From Collybia mongolica (lineage: Eukaryota; Basidiomycota; Agaricomycetes; Agaricales; Clitocybaceae): DNA of 64,000 nt. The stretch is from assembly GCA_013420905.1 (NCBI GenBank), contig JAAXNY010000010.1, forward strand, positions 2,852,001 to 2,916,000, written 5' to 3'. The position numbers and the translations under genes were made by a program. The notes below the pieces were generated by a model. The model made no database searches. It saw nothing but the letters and a program-made list of their open reading frames with translations, and was not told the DNA's origin. Shown here one piece after another: positions 49,814 to 59,930 of this stretch; position 1 is the first letter of the stretch, and every line of letters starts with the position of its first letter.

Positions 49814-50544
49814 CTAGGTTGACGCCACTGGTGCTGTTTCGAATGCGCTGTGCTCGAGACGATGCCGACCACTTTTGAAAGCCTGTCTATGCTCGACTAG
49901 ACTAGCTTGGTATTTGTACTTTCCTCCAGTCTGTTCGAGGGATCGATATCAGTCCATGAATAATGCCGAAAGTATACAATGTACCTGCAGCGAATACGGT
50001 CCCGCAGTTAAGAAGATTTTGGTTCCCCGTACAAGGTCGTAGTATGTATTAAGGCCAAGTTTGGGATCCTTGATCTTACACTTCATATCTTCCCCAAGAT
50101 AACAGGTTGTCTGAGCTCGAGGTGTCACCGTTTCGCGTAGCGCTGGGTCGCCTCGTAATAATTTAGTCTCAATTGGGTCAGCAGCAACTGGGAGCCAGGT
50201 TTCGACGATTTCTTCGACAATCGCTTCGAATTTGTAGCAGATATCGTTGAGGAGTGGCTCTGATCCATCTTCCTGGGCGATCTATGGCATTGGATTTTCT
50301 CAGTCCACACCCACGCTTCAAAGCGAGATACTTACCGAGGTTCGCCGATTTTTGTGGTTGTCAATTATCTTGACACGCGTGCCAGCAGGGATGACTGAAA
50401 GATCTGTGGCAACAGCATCCCGTTGTAGGACAACAATGGAACCAACCTTGGGCATATTTATCAATAAAATGAGGGAGAACGGATCACAGCACCTACATCG
50501 AACTTGTCAGCTGCGGCGAGATGGGTAACATTTTTTTCGCTCAT
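49814..50544 (-). CDS. Unrecognised 190-aa protein, convergent partner of kinase copy 1 (4 exons)
   Basis: Exons 50544-50497, 50446-50336, 50281-49985 and 49930-49814 close in phase and start MSEKNVTHLAAADKFDVGSI. The protein reads VVLQRDAVATDLSVIPAGTR, later GSEPLLNDICYKFEAIVEEI, then YDLVRGTKIFLTAGPYSLQ and a final exon with HRLEHSAFETAPVAST. No membrane segment, signal peptide or known motif is seen. Two further copies beside kinase copies 2 and 3 align along the whole length but are broken, which supports this reading. The intergenic distance to the kinase stop is 146 bp, tail to tail. Confidence 0.6.
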
Positions 50545-51515
50545 GATTGATGATAAGAGGTATTATTTGCCCCATATCATCCACGAGTGCTGTATTATAA
50601 AGTTATCGACAAGCGCCGCTTCAATTGGGACATGAGCACCTGAAACTCAAAGGCCATACCACATCCGTATATTGTTACCGTTGGCTGAGTTCAGAGATCG
50701 GGAGCTGAATGTTGGTTGACGGAATTCTCCACCAATGGAACTCTCTCCAGGGATCTATGAACAAACAAGTGAATTCGACGTGACATAGCCTGCCCAAAAA
50801 AGGAGTTGAGATCGTCGTCGCAAAGACAAGATAGGGTACTTCAGCATTATCCATCAAACGATAACCCCAATTAACGTAGGGTCATCCACTGATGAAGCGG
50901 CGATCTCCCAAAACGCATGGACCTCCAGCAAACGCACTCAAATGACGCAGCTAATCGTAAGTACCCCTCCTATTCCTGGCCCATGCCTGAGAAGCTGTTG
51001 AAACCATCAACGATAAACCGAGCAGATGGGATCTATCAAAAAATTTAGTATGAATGAGCCCATTGCAAATTTCAGGTTCAGCGTTGCATCGTAACTTAAT
51101 GCCCACGCTGTGTACAGAATGCAAGACGGTTCCCTATTTCGGAGTGTAGTTCATCTCGTGTTTGTGGTCTGATCGAGCATGCCGTGGCAGTGGCGGAAAG
51201 GTTTGGGAAAAGGCTTTGACGGCTCATAGTCGTATCAGAGTGTTCCAGAACTCGGGGGTTTTGTTCTTGGAAGTCAAAACCCAGAGACGCATGAGAACAA
51301 CTTGAAATTCTGTATCAAACTTCACCTAGTGATATTGGCAGATTCTGGTGAATAACAAGTACTTGAATGGTTTCAAACTTCTTTATCCGAGGAGTTAACC
51401 ATATTATCAAGAGTTGTAAACGGAATTGTCGCTTCCCTGTAATCGCCTTGGAATCAGTTGCACCGCTGCAATCTCACTGGCAGGTGGTCGAGTCAACTTC
51501 GGAACTCTGAAACGA
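50545..51515. other. Inter-unit spacer
   Basis: The part up to about 50900 is shared with the other spacers, for example CACCTGAAACTCAAAGGCC followed by a tract repeated near 54060 and 57405. The 51111-51200 stretch recurs near 63083-63170. No gene recognised. Confidence 0.45.
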
Positions 51516-51592
51516 CACGCGGTCACGTGTCATTTACACACTAAGATTTTGTTTACGACATACCGTGACTGACGTTGCGAGAACCCCAGATT
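51516..51592 (+). promoter_or_regulatory. Conserved upstream block, kinase unit 2
   Basis: Same block as in unit 1, with the CACGTG E-box retained at 51524-51529 and the TGACTGACGTTGCGAGAAC segment immediately before the start codon region. Confidence 0.5.
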
Positions 51593-51596
51593 CACC

Positions 51597-53118
51597 ATGG
51601 TCGAAGACAAGGTTCAGGTAGCACGCCACTCATCTCAAATGGCTTGAATCTACTGACTGCGTAGTCAGATTCCATTTTCTTTGTCAATTAGTCCGGCAAT
51701 GGTGACTGAGTTCAACTTTCGACAAAGGCTTCAATTCTGGAACATAGTCGTACGATCCTGGCTTCAGGATCACGGATACACCATGTACGAAATTGACATC
51801 TTCGAAGAGATGCTGGAGTGGACCTATTCCTGGCCATCAGACATGGGAGATGCGCCCGACGAAAGTGGCCCATATGCCCTCTATGATGAAGTGCCCAATG
51901 CAAGCACCCTGTCGAAACTCGGGGTATATCCACCACCATATGCCGTGGACGTTATGGTAAGGAGCAGAGGCACTATGTACACTTCAGCTCTCTACATACT
52001 CAAATGCAGGGACGCGTATGTTATGCACAGGATCGGCGTCACCGCCATGTTGCTCTCAAATTGGTTGAATGTGACAGCAACGAAATTGAAGTTCTTCAAA
52101 GGATTTTCGAAAAACAAAAGTTATATCCTGACAATGTCCTGCCTGGAGTTGTTGCCGTCCTTGATCTAATGCAGTTTGGTGGACACTGGCTCGTTGTAAT
52201 GCCACGGTTCGTGGGTTCCCCAACATGTGAATGATGATGTCTTATCTCACCTCGTAGTTGGGGCGTGCTCCCAATGTCCCCTTGGTTCGGTTCTGTTCGG
52301 GAAGTTGTGGCGTACATACATTCCTTATTGGAAGGCCTGGCATCCTTACACTCCCACCGAATTGTCCACGAGGTACGCATCTTCGTTCATTTTTAACAAT
52401 GATATGCTGAAGGTCCTTGTAGGATCTTGCTGACCGAAATATCCTGATTAACCATTTTCCGTTTTCTCCGGCCTTGGACACGACCATGAGGTTGGATCTA
52501 CGCCAGGAGTGTTTGGCCAAGTATGCTATATTCGACTTTGACTTATCAAGGATAATCCCACCAGACAGAGATCGTTTGAGCTACAAGGAATGCCCCATCC
52601 CAACTTACGAAGTGCATCAACGAGATGACCTTCAATCTGGGCAATACGATTACGATCCTTTTGCTTGTGACGTTGCTCTACTCGGATTGTTCCTATCTCA
52701 AACTTTTGATGTGAGTAGTTTGTTAAATCTATGCGTTTTTCAAGTAACTAATTACAAGTAGCACTTGACACCGATCTTACCCATTATGGCTCCCTTGTTC
52801 GATGGAATGCTAACGTGGCGAATAGAGAAGCGTCTTACCGCACAAGAAGCATTGCATTTCTTCGACGATTTGAGCTCTGAGATTCCTCCCAGTCAATTGG
52901 AGTGCATTCTCCCACCCCGTGATTTCTCCACAGATACCATTGATCGCTGGGCCGGCCTTCCAGAGGGCTTTTTGAAAAGATGGGCAAGTGTGCGTGCCCC
53001 ACCACTGCCTTGGCAAATGAAGCTTTTACGTTTCATCTGTAAGAATGTTGTAGGCGCATTCGCTACACGGCTGATACGGAGGGCGATTGACACTTTAATG
53101 AGTCGACTCAGATTTTAG
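51597..53118 (+). CDS. Kinase-like protein, tandem copy 2 (421 aa, 6 exons)
   Basis: Exons 51597-51617, 51669-51956, 52010-52206, 52258-52372, 52423-52710 and 52762-53118 have exactly the lengths of copy 1. The key residues are kept: VALKLVECDS lysine, EIEVLQRIFE glutamate, HRIVHEDLADRNILIN loop and AIFDFDLSR. It is the most diverged copy in the N-terminal exon (IDIFEEMLEWTYSWPSDMG). No internal stop was found, so it should be functional if expressed. Confidence 0.85.
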
Positions 53119-53269
53119 CACTTAGTTCGTCTGCCGTGTCAGACCCAGGTGGGCCTGCCACAAGTTGTCGTACATGTTGTACATCAATGATCAGCGCTTT
53201 CAAACTCGACACCCTAAACTAGGAGGTTCCTGAGCTACCTGGTACTCGATACGTGTTACTACCTAAACT

Positions 53270-53996
53270 GACACCACAGGTGCTAACCCGAATGCACTGT
53301 GCTCAAGACGATGTCTACCACTTTTAGAAACCTGTCTATGCTCAATTTCAACAGGTCTAAAGGTGTACCTTCCTCCAGTCTGTAAAAATCCACATCAGTC
53401 CATGTATGGTGCCGAAAGCATACAATGCACCTGAGGCGAAAAAGGTCCTGCAATGATGAGTACTTTGTCTCCCCGTACAAGGTCGTGGCGGGTAACAAGG
53501 CCAATTTTAGGGTCTTTGATCGTACACCCCATGTCTCCCGCAAGATAACAGACCCCCCCAAGCCGAGGTGTCACAGTTTTGCGTAACGTAGGGTCTCCTC
53601 GTAACAATTTAGTCTCAACCTTTTCGACGGCAACTGGGAGCCATGTTTCGACGATTTCCTCAGAAACTGCTTCAAAATTATAGCAGATATCGTCGATGAC
53701 TGGCTCCGATCCATGTGCCTGGGCGATCTATGGCATTAGATTTTATCAGTCCTCACCCAGACTGGGAAGTGAGATGCTTACCGAGGTTCGCCGATTTTTG
53801 TGGTTGTCAATTCTCTTGACACGGCTACCAGCAGGGATAATTGAAAGATCTATGGCAACAGCATCCCGTTGTAAGGCAACAATGGAACCAATATTAGGCA
53901 TAGTTATCAATAAAATGAGGTAGGAGGACGGATCGCAACATCTACATCGAACTTGTCAGCTGTGGCGAGATGGGTAACGTTTTATTCGCTCATGAT
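53270..53996 (-). pseudogene. Broken copy of the 190-aa partner gene (unit 2)
   Basis: Exons 2-4 align well (IGSIVALQRDAVAIDLSIIP; IAQAHGSEPVIDDICYNFEA; TGGRYTFRPVEIEHRQVSKS). The start exon reads MSE followed by TAA. The acceptor before exon 2 has changed from AAG in unit 1 to AAT. The body is otherwise open, so loss seems recent, or an internal ATG (MPNIGSIVALQ) is used. Confidence 0.6.
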
Positions 53997-53999
53997 TGA

Positions 54000-54855
54000 T
54001 GAAATCATCCACGAGTGCTGTATTTTAAAGTTATCTACAAGCGTCGCTTCAATTGGGATATGAGCACCTGAAACTCAAAGACCATACCACATCCGTATAT
54101 TGTTACCGTTGGCTGAGTTCAGAGACCGGGAGCTGGATGTTGATTGACGGAATCCTCCACCAATGGAACTCTCCCCAGGGATCCATGAACAAAACAAGTC
54201 AATTCAACGTGACAAAGCCTGCCCCAAAAAGCAGGTAGAAATTGCTGTAAGAACAAGATAAGGTACTTCGGCGTTATCCATCACACAATGGCCCAAATTA
54301 ACGTAAAATCGTCGAATGATGAAGTGGTAATCTCCCAAGAAGTGTGGACCTCCATCGAACGAGTTCTATATAGCGCAGCTAGTTGTGAGTGCCCCTCATA
54401 TTCCTGGTCCATGCCTAGGAAATTTCCAGGGGGATTGATGATAGACTGTGTCATAGTTAGTGATGGAATTTATCAGCAAGGGGGTGTTGGGACGAGAATC
54501 CCAAACACCAGTTGGGGTGGGGGTCTGCTGCAAGCCGAATTTTTTTCTGACTTGGGCTAACATGGTCTGGAGGAGCCATTGCTGAACGTTAGAAGTGCCT
54601 CATTTACCTCAATGACAACAAGAAACAGCTTCACTTGTAAATAGTTCATAATACAAGCTTTTTTTTTTGCGTTTGTTACATCAGTAGGAAGCACAGCACA
54701 AGGCACAATGCTGAAGAAGAAGACACTGGAACTGGGTCCTGTGATTTCCATGCTGTTATTTGGAGGAAACAGTCCTTTATTTTTTGGTAATCCCCCCAGG
54801 AATTATTGAGGAAACCATAATAAGTAGCACTCCAGCCATTTCACGTGGGAACACG
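54000..54855. other. Inter-unit spacer
   Basis: The first part is shared with the other units. From about 54290 to 54800 the sequence is unique to this unit and holds a poly-T run near 54660; no gene is recognised. Confidence 0.4.
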
Positions 54856-54932
54856 ACACGCGGTCACATGTCATTTACACACTAAGATTCTGCTTACGAC
54901 ATACCGTGACTGACGTTGCGAGAACCCCAGAT
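54856..54932 (+). promoter_or_regulatory. Conserved upstream block, kinase unit 3
   Basis: The block is kept, but the first E-box is CACATG. A different CACGTG lies just upstream at 54842-54847. Confidence 0.45.
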
Positions 54933-54937
54933 TCACC

Positions 54938-56457
54938 ATGGTCGAAGACAAGATTCAGGTAGCATATTGGTCATCTCACATGTCTTGAATCTGCTGACTT
55001 CGTAGTCAGATTCCATTTTCTTTGTCGATTAATCCGGCAATGGAGACTGAGTTCAATTTTCAGCAAAGACTTCAGTTCTGGAATACAGTCGTACGACCTT
55101 GGCTTCAAGGCCACGGATACACCATGTACGAAATTGACCCCGATGAAGAGATGCCGTTTTGGACCTGGTCCTGGCCATCAGAAATGGGGGATGCGCCCGG
55201 CGAAAGTGGTCCATACGCCCTCTATGACAGAGTGCCAGATGCAAGCACCCTGTTGGAACTTGGAGAGTATCCACCTCCATATGCCGTGGACGTTATGGTA
55301 GGTAATAGAGGCACTGTATAAACATCAACTCCTAATATATCGGATGCAGGGGCGCGTATGTTATGCACAGGATCGGCGTCAACGCCATGTTGCTCTCAAA
55401 TTGGTTGAACGTCACAGCAATGAGATTCAAGTTCTTCAAAGGATTTTGGAGAGACAGAGGTTATATCCCGATAATGTCCTACCTGGAGTAGTTCCCATCC
55501 TTGATCTAATGCAGTTTGGTGGAAACTGGCTCGCTGTAATGCCACGGTTCGTGTGTTCACCACCATGTGAATGATGATATTATATCTCGCCTTGTAGTTG
55601 GGGCGTGGCCTCAATGGCCCCTTGGTTCAAATCTGCTCGAGAAGTTGTGGTGTACATACATTCCTTATTGGAAGGCCTGGCATCCTTACACTCCCACCGG
55701 ATCGTACATGAGGCACGCATCTTCATCCGTCTCTTATTACCCCCTACTGAAGGTTCTTGTAGGACCTTGCCGAACGAAATGTCTTGATTAACCATTTTCC
55801 GTTCTCTGAAAACTATGACATGTCCATGAGACCGGATCTACGCCGGGAGTGTCGGGCCAAGTATGCTATATTCGACTTTGACTTATCAAGGATCATCCCA
55901 CCAGATAGAGATCGTTTGAGCTACAAGGAATGCCCCATCCCAACCTACGAAGTGCATCAACGAGACGACCTTCAATCTGGCCAATATGATTACGATCCTT
56001 TTGCTTGTGACGTTGCGCTACTCGGACTGTTTCTATCCCGAACTTTCGATGTGAGTAGTTTGGTGACCTATACATCTTGCAAGTAACTAACTACAACTAG
56101 CACTTGACGCCTGGCCTGCCCATTCTGGCCCCCCTGTTTGATGGAATGCTGACATGGCAAATAGAGAAGCGTCTTACTGCACGACAAGCATTGCATTTCT
56201 TCGACGATTTGAGCTCTGAGCTTTCTGCAAGTCAGTTGGAGTGCATTCCCCCACCCTTCGACTACTCCATAGTCTCCGTCGATCGCTGGGCCGGCCTTCC
56301 AGAGGACTTTTTGAAAAGGTGGGTCCATGCGCGTGCCCCACCGCTGCCTTGGCAAATGAAGCTTTTACGTTCCATTTGCAAGAATGGCGTAGGCGCATTT
56401 GCTATACGGCTCATACGAAGGACGATTGACGCTATAATGGGACGATTCGGAATGTAG
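54938..56457 (+). CDS. Kinase-like protein, tandem copy 3, with altered exon-4 splice donor
   Basis: Exons 54938-54958, 55010-55297, 55350-55546, 55598-55712, 55763-56050 and 56101-56457. This copy is closest to copy 1 (identical DPDEEMPFWTWSWPSEMGDA). Catalytic residues are intact. The donor after exon 4 reads GAG|GCACGC where the other copies have GAG|GTACGC. This may reduce splicing or require a GC-AG intron. If the intron is retained, the frame soon ends. Confidence 0.75.
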
Positions 56458-56619
56458 CATTCAATTTCTTATCCGTGTCAGACCCAGATGGGCCTGCCAC
56501 GACCCATTGTGAAAATTGCTTTATCATTGATTAGCCTTTCCAAACCAAACACTCTGAATCATGGAGATCCTGAACTTCCTGGTACTTGATACGCGTTGTG
56601 AGTCACTGATGCCTAAACT

Positions 56620-57325
56620 GACGCTACGGTTGCTAACTCGAATGCACTGTGCTCAGGACGATGCCTACCACTTCTAGAGACCTGTCTACGCTCAGCTTGA
56701 GCAGCCTGAAAGTTGAACCTTCCTCCAGTCTGTAAAATTCCACCTCAGCTCATGTATAGTGCCGAAAGCATACAATGCACCTGTACCAAAAAAGGTCCCG
56801 CAGTTATGAGTATTTTAGCTCCCCGTACAAGGTCGTGGCCTGTACGAAGGCCAATTTTGAGATCTTTGATCATATACCACATATCTCCCGTAAGATAACA
56901 GATCATTTCAGGTTCAGGTTTCACAGTTTCGCGCAACGCAGGGTCGCCTTATAATAATTTAGTCTCAATCGTTTCGACGACTTCCTCAGAAATTGCTTCA
57001 AATTTATAGCAGATATCGTCGAGGAGTGGCTCCGATCCATCTGCCTGGGCGATCTATGGCATTAGATTTTCTCAGTCCACACCCACATTGGGAAGCGAGG
57101 TGCTTACTGAGGTTCGCTGAATTTTGTGGTTGTCCAATCATCTTGACACGCGTGCCAGCAAGGATAACTGAAAGATCTACGGCAAAAACATCCCGTTGCA
57201 GGACAACAATGGAACCAACCTTAGGCATATTTATCAATAAAATGAGGGATGAGAACGGATCACAACACCTACATCGAACTTGTCAGCTGTGGCGAGATGG
57301 GTAAAATTTTCCTCGTTCATGATTG
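56620..57325 (-). pseudogene. Broken copy of the 190-aa partner gene (unit 3)
   Basis: Homology covers the start exon (MNEENFTHLATADKFD), exon 2 (VGSIVVLQRDVFAVDLSVIL) and exon 3. One extra G after VKM shifts the frame, and a TAA stands in place of the Arg codon in KLLRGDP. It is therefore more decayed than the unit 2 copy. Confidence 0.7.
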
Positions 57326-57610
57326 ATGATAAAAAGGTGTTATTTGCCCCATATCATCCACAAGTGCTGTATTATCGACAAGCGCCGCTTCAATTGGGAC
57401 ATGAGCACCTGAAACTCAAAGGCCATACCACATCGGTATATTGTAACTGTCGGCTGAGTTCAGAGACCAGGAGCTGAATGTTGATTGACGGAATCCTCCA
57501 CAATGGAACTCTCCCCAGGGATCCATGAACAAAACAAACAAGTCAATTTAACGTAACAAAGCCTGCCCCGAAAAGTGCTAGAGATTGTTGCTGTAAGTAG
57601 CACACGTGGG

Positions 57611-57680
57611 AACACGACACGCGGTCACATGTCATTTACACACTAAGATTCTGTTTACAACATACTTTGACTGAGAACCA
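57611..57680 (+). promoter_or_regulatory. Conserved upstream block, kinase unit 4
   Basis: Block partly kept: CACATG in place of CACGTG. The TGACGTTGCG segment found in the others is deleted, leaving GACTGAGAACCACG before the start. Confidence 0.4.
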
Positions 57681-57685
57681 CGTTC

Positions 57686-59211
57686 ATGATGGTCGAAGAC
57701 AAGATTCAGGTAGCTTGTTACTCATCTCACATGACTCGACTCTACTGAATTTGTAGTCAGATTCCATTCTCTTTGAACAGGTCAATTAGTCCGGCAATGG
57801 AGACTGAGTTCAATTTTCAACAAAGGCTTCAGTTCTGGAACACAGTCGTACGACCTTGGCTTCAAGGCCACGGATACACCATGTACGAAATCGATCCGGA
57901 TGAAGAGATGCCGGTTTGGACCTATTCCTGGCCATCAGAAATGGGGGATGCGTCCGACGAAAGTGGTCCATACGCCCCCTATGACAAAGTGCCTGAATCA
58001 AGCATCCTGTTGGAACTTGGGGAGTATCCACCACCATATGCTGTGAACGTTATGGTAAGCAGCAGAGGCACTATGTACACCCACTCCTTATACTCAAATG
58101 CAGGGACGCGTATGTTATGCACAGGATCAACATCTTCGCCATGTTGCTCTCAAATTGGTTGAATGTGATAGCAATGAAATTAAAGTCCTTCAAAGGATTT
58201 TCGAAAAACAAAGGTTATACCCCGACAATGTCCTACCTGGAATAGTTCCCATCCTTGATCTAATGCGATTTGGTGGACACTGGCTCGTTGTAATGCCACG
58301 GTTCGTGGGTTCCCCAGCATGTAAATGATCATGTCTTATCCTAGCTTCTAGTTGGGGTGTGGTCTCAATGTCGCCTTGGTTCAAATCTGTTCGGGAAGTT
58401 GTGGTGTACATACGTTCCTTATTGGAAGGCCTGGCATCCTTACACTCCTACCGTATCGTCCATGAGGTACGCATCTTCATTTATTTCTTACAATAATCCG
58501 CTGAAGGTTCTCGTAGGATCTTGCTGAACGAAATGTCTTGATTAACCATTTTCCGTTTTCTCCGACCTTTAAAACGTCCATGAGGCCGGATATACGCCGC
58601 GAGCGTCGAGTCAAGTATGCTATATTCGACTTTGACTTATCAAGGATCATCCCACCAGATAAAGATCGTTTGAGCTACAAGGAATGCCCCATTCCAACCT
58701 ACGAAGTGCATCAACGTGACGATCTTCGATCTGGGCAATACGATTATGACCCTTTTGCTTGTGACGTTGCCCTACTCGGACTGTTCCTATCTCGAACTTT
58801 TGGTGTGAGTAGTTTGTTAGTCTATGCCTCTTGCAAGTAACTAACTATGACTAGCACTTGACACCTGTCTTGCCCATCATGGCCCCCCTGTTTGATAAAA
58901 TGCTAACATGGCAAACAGAGAAGCGTCTTACCGCACAAGAAGCATTACATTTTTTCGATGATTTGAGCTCTGAGCTTCCTGCAAGTCAATTGGAGTACAT
59001 TCTCCCACCCCGTGTTTTCTCAACAAATTCCATCGATTGCTGGGCTGGCCTTCCCGAGGACTTTTTGAGAAGGTGGTCCGATGTGCGTGCCCCACCGCTG
59101 CCTTGGTACATAAGGCTATTACGTTTTATTTGCAAAAATAGTGTAGGCGCATTCGCTACACGGCTGATACGGAGGGCGATTGACGCCATGATGGGTCGAC
59201 TCAGATCTTAG
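57686..59211 (+). CDS. Kinase-like protein, tandem copy 4 (424 aa, 6 exons)
   Basis: Exons 57686-57709, 57761-58054, 58104-58300, 58352-58466, 58517-58804 and 58855-59211. It differs from its paralogues by ATG-ATG at the start and a 6-bp insertion in exon 2 (FSLNRSISPAME). The kinase signatures are retained (VALKLVECDS, YRIVHEDLAERNVLIN, AIFDFDLSR). The partner gene that follows the other three copies is missing here; sequence jumps 3 bp after the stop into the start region of a partner copy. Confidence 0.85.
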
Positions 59212-59217
59212 CCCTCA

Positions 59218-59330
59218 GCGTGGCGAGATAGGTAAAATTTTCCTCGCTCATGATTGATGATAAAAGGTGGTAATTGCCCCATATCATCCACGAAAGCTGT
59301 ATCATAAAGTTACTTACCAAGCGCAAATAT
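59218..59330 (-). repeat. Residual 5' end of a partner gene copy at the duplication breakpoint
   Basis: The stretch GTGGCGAGATAGGTAAAATT, CCTCGCTCATGATTGATGAT and the following ~60 bp match the start exon and upstream flank of the partner genes of units 1-3. The gene body is absent. The match ends where the terpene-synthase fragment begins, marking the right edge of the kinase cluster. Confidence 0.65.
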
Positions 59331-59900
59331 ATACAGCTCCTGCTTCAAACTGCGCTCCTTTGAATCCGCCATTGCGTCCATCAGGCTATTTTCGTACATT
59401 TGCGAGAGAAATGAGAGGCTGCCGTGCATAGAAAAGCCTTCCTGTTCTCTTCTGCCCGTTTTTCCTCAACATGGTACGAATATAAATCATTGACCAAAAC
59501 TCCGTGACTACCAGCTGCATTGATGACGCTGTGAAATACTTCGTCAGCTGATAGCCAAGAGGACATTACCAACCCTCGAGCCCAAAACGTATTTGCAATG
59601 TCAACCTAAGGTGCTAGTAAAAGCGCTGATCAAATATGCTGCTCACATAGCCACATCCTCCATCGTTACTTCGATATTTCAAAAACTCGTCAAAATCTAG
59701 GGACAGGCCCTATCGTTGCTTGTTTAGAACCCGTAGCTTTGGTATAGGTTAGTGTACGTGTTACGACCGACTGTCCCATATCCCGCAAGGCTAGGTCCCC
59801 AATGGACATAGCCTGGTCGATCAAGTTGTATGCAAGGCTCTCTCGATCGGTCGATATAACCTTCGCAAGCCGAGTAAAATATTTCTTTGGCTACAAACAC
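59325..59900 (-). pseudogene. Terpene-synthase fragment (copy 1)
   Basis: Reading leftwards, exons give KKYFTRLAKVISTDRESLAY (about 59890), then FDEFLKYRSNDGGCGY, then VDIANTFWARGLVMSSWLSA, and then GSHGVLVNDLYSYHVEEKRA. The last contains the NDxxSxxxE metal-binding motif of class I terpene cyclases. A one-base shift after EENR breaks the frame. A TAG precedes the FDEFLKY exon, and the C terminus stops at the kinase-cluster boundary. The aspartate-rich N-terminal motif is not securely found. The family cyclises farnesyl-type diphosphates in the cytosol; this copy is inactive. Confidence 0.65.
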
Positions 59901-59930
59901 GAAAAAGAAAACGAAATAGAAAGGGACCAA

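Noticed and set aside
55344..55574. Separate small ORFs inside each kinase unit (for example MQGRVCYAQDRRQRHVALKL)
   Set aside because: They are exon 3 of the kinase-like genes read with intron-derived starts.
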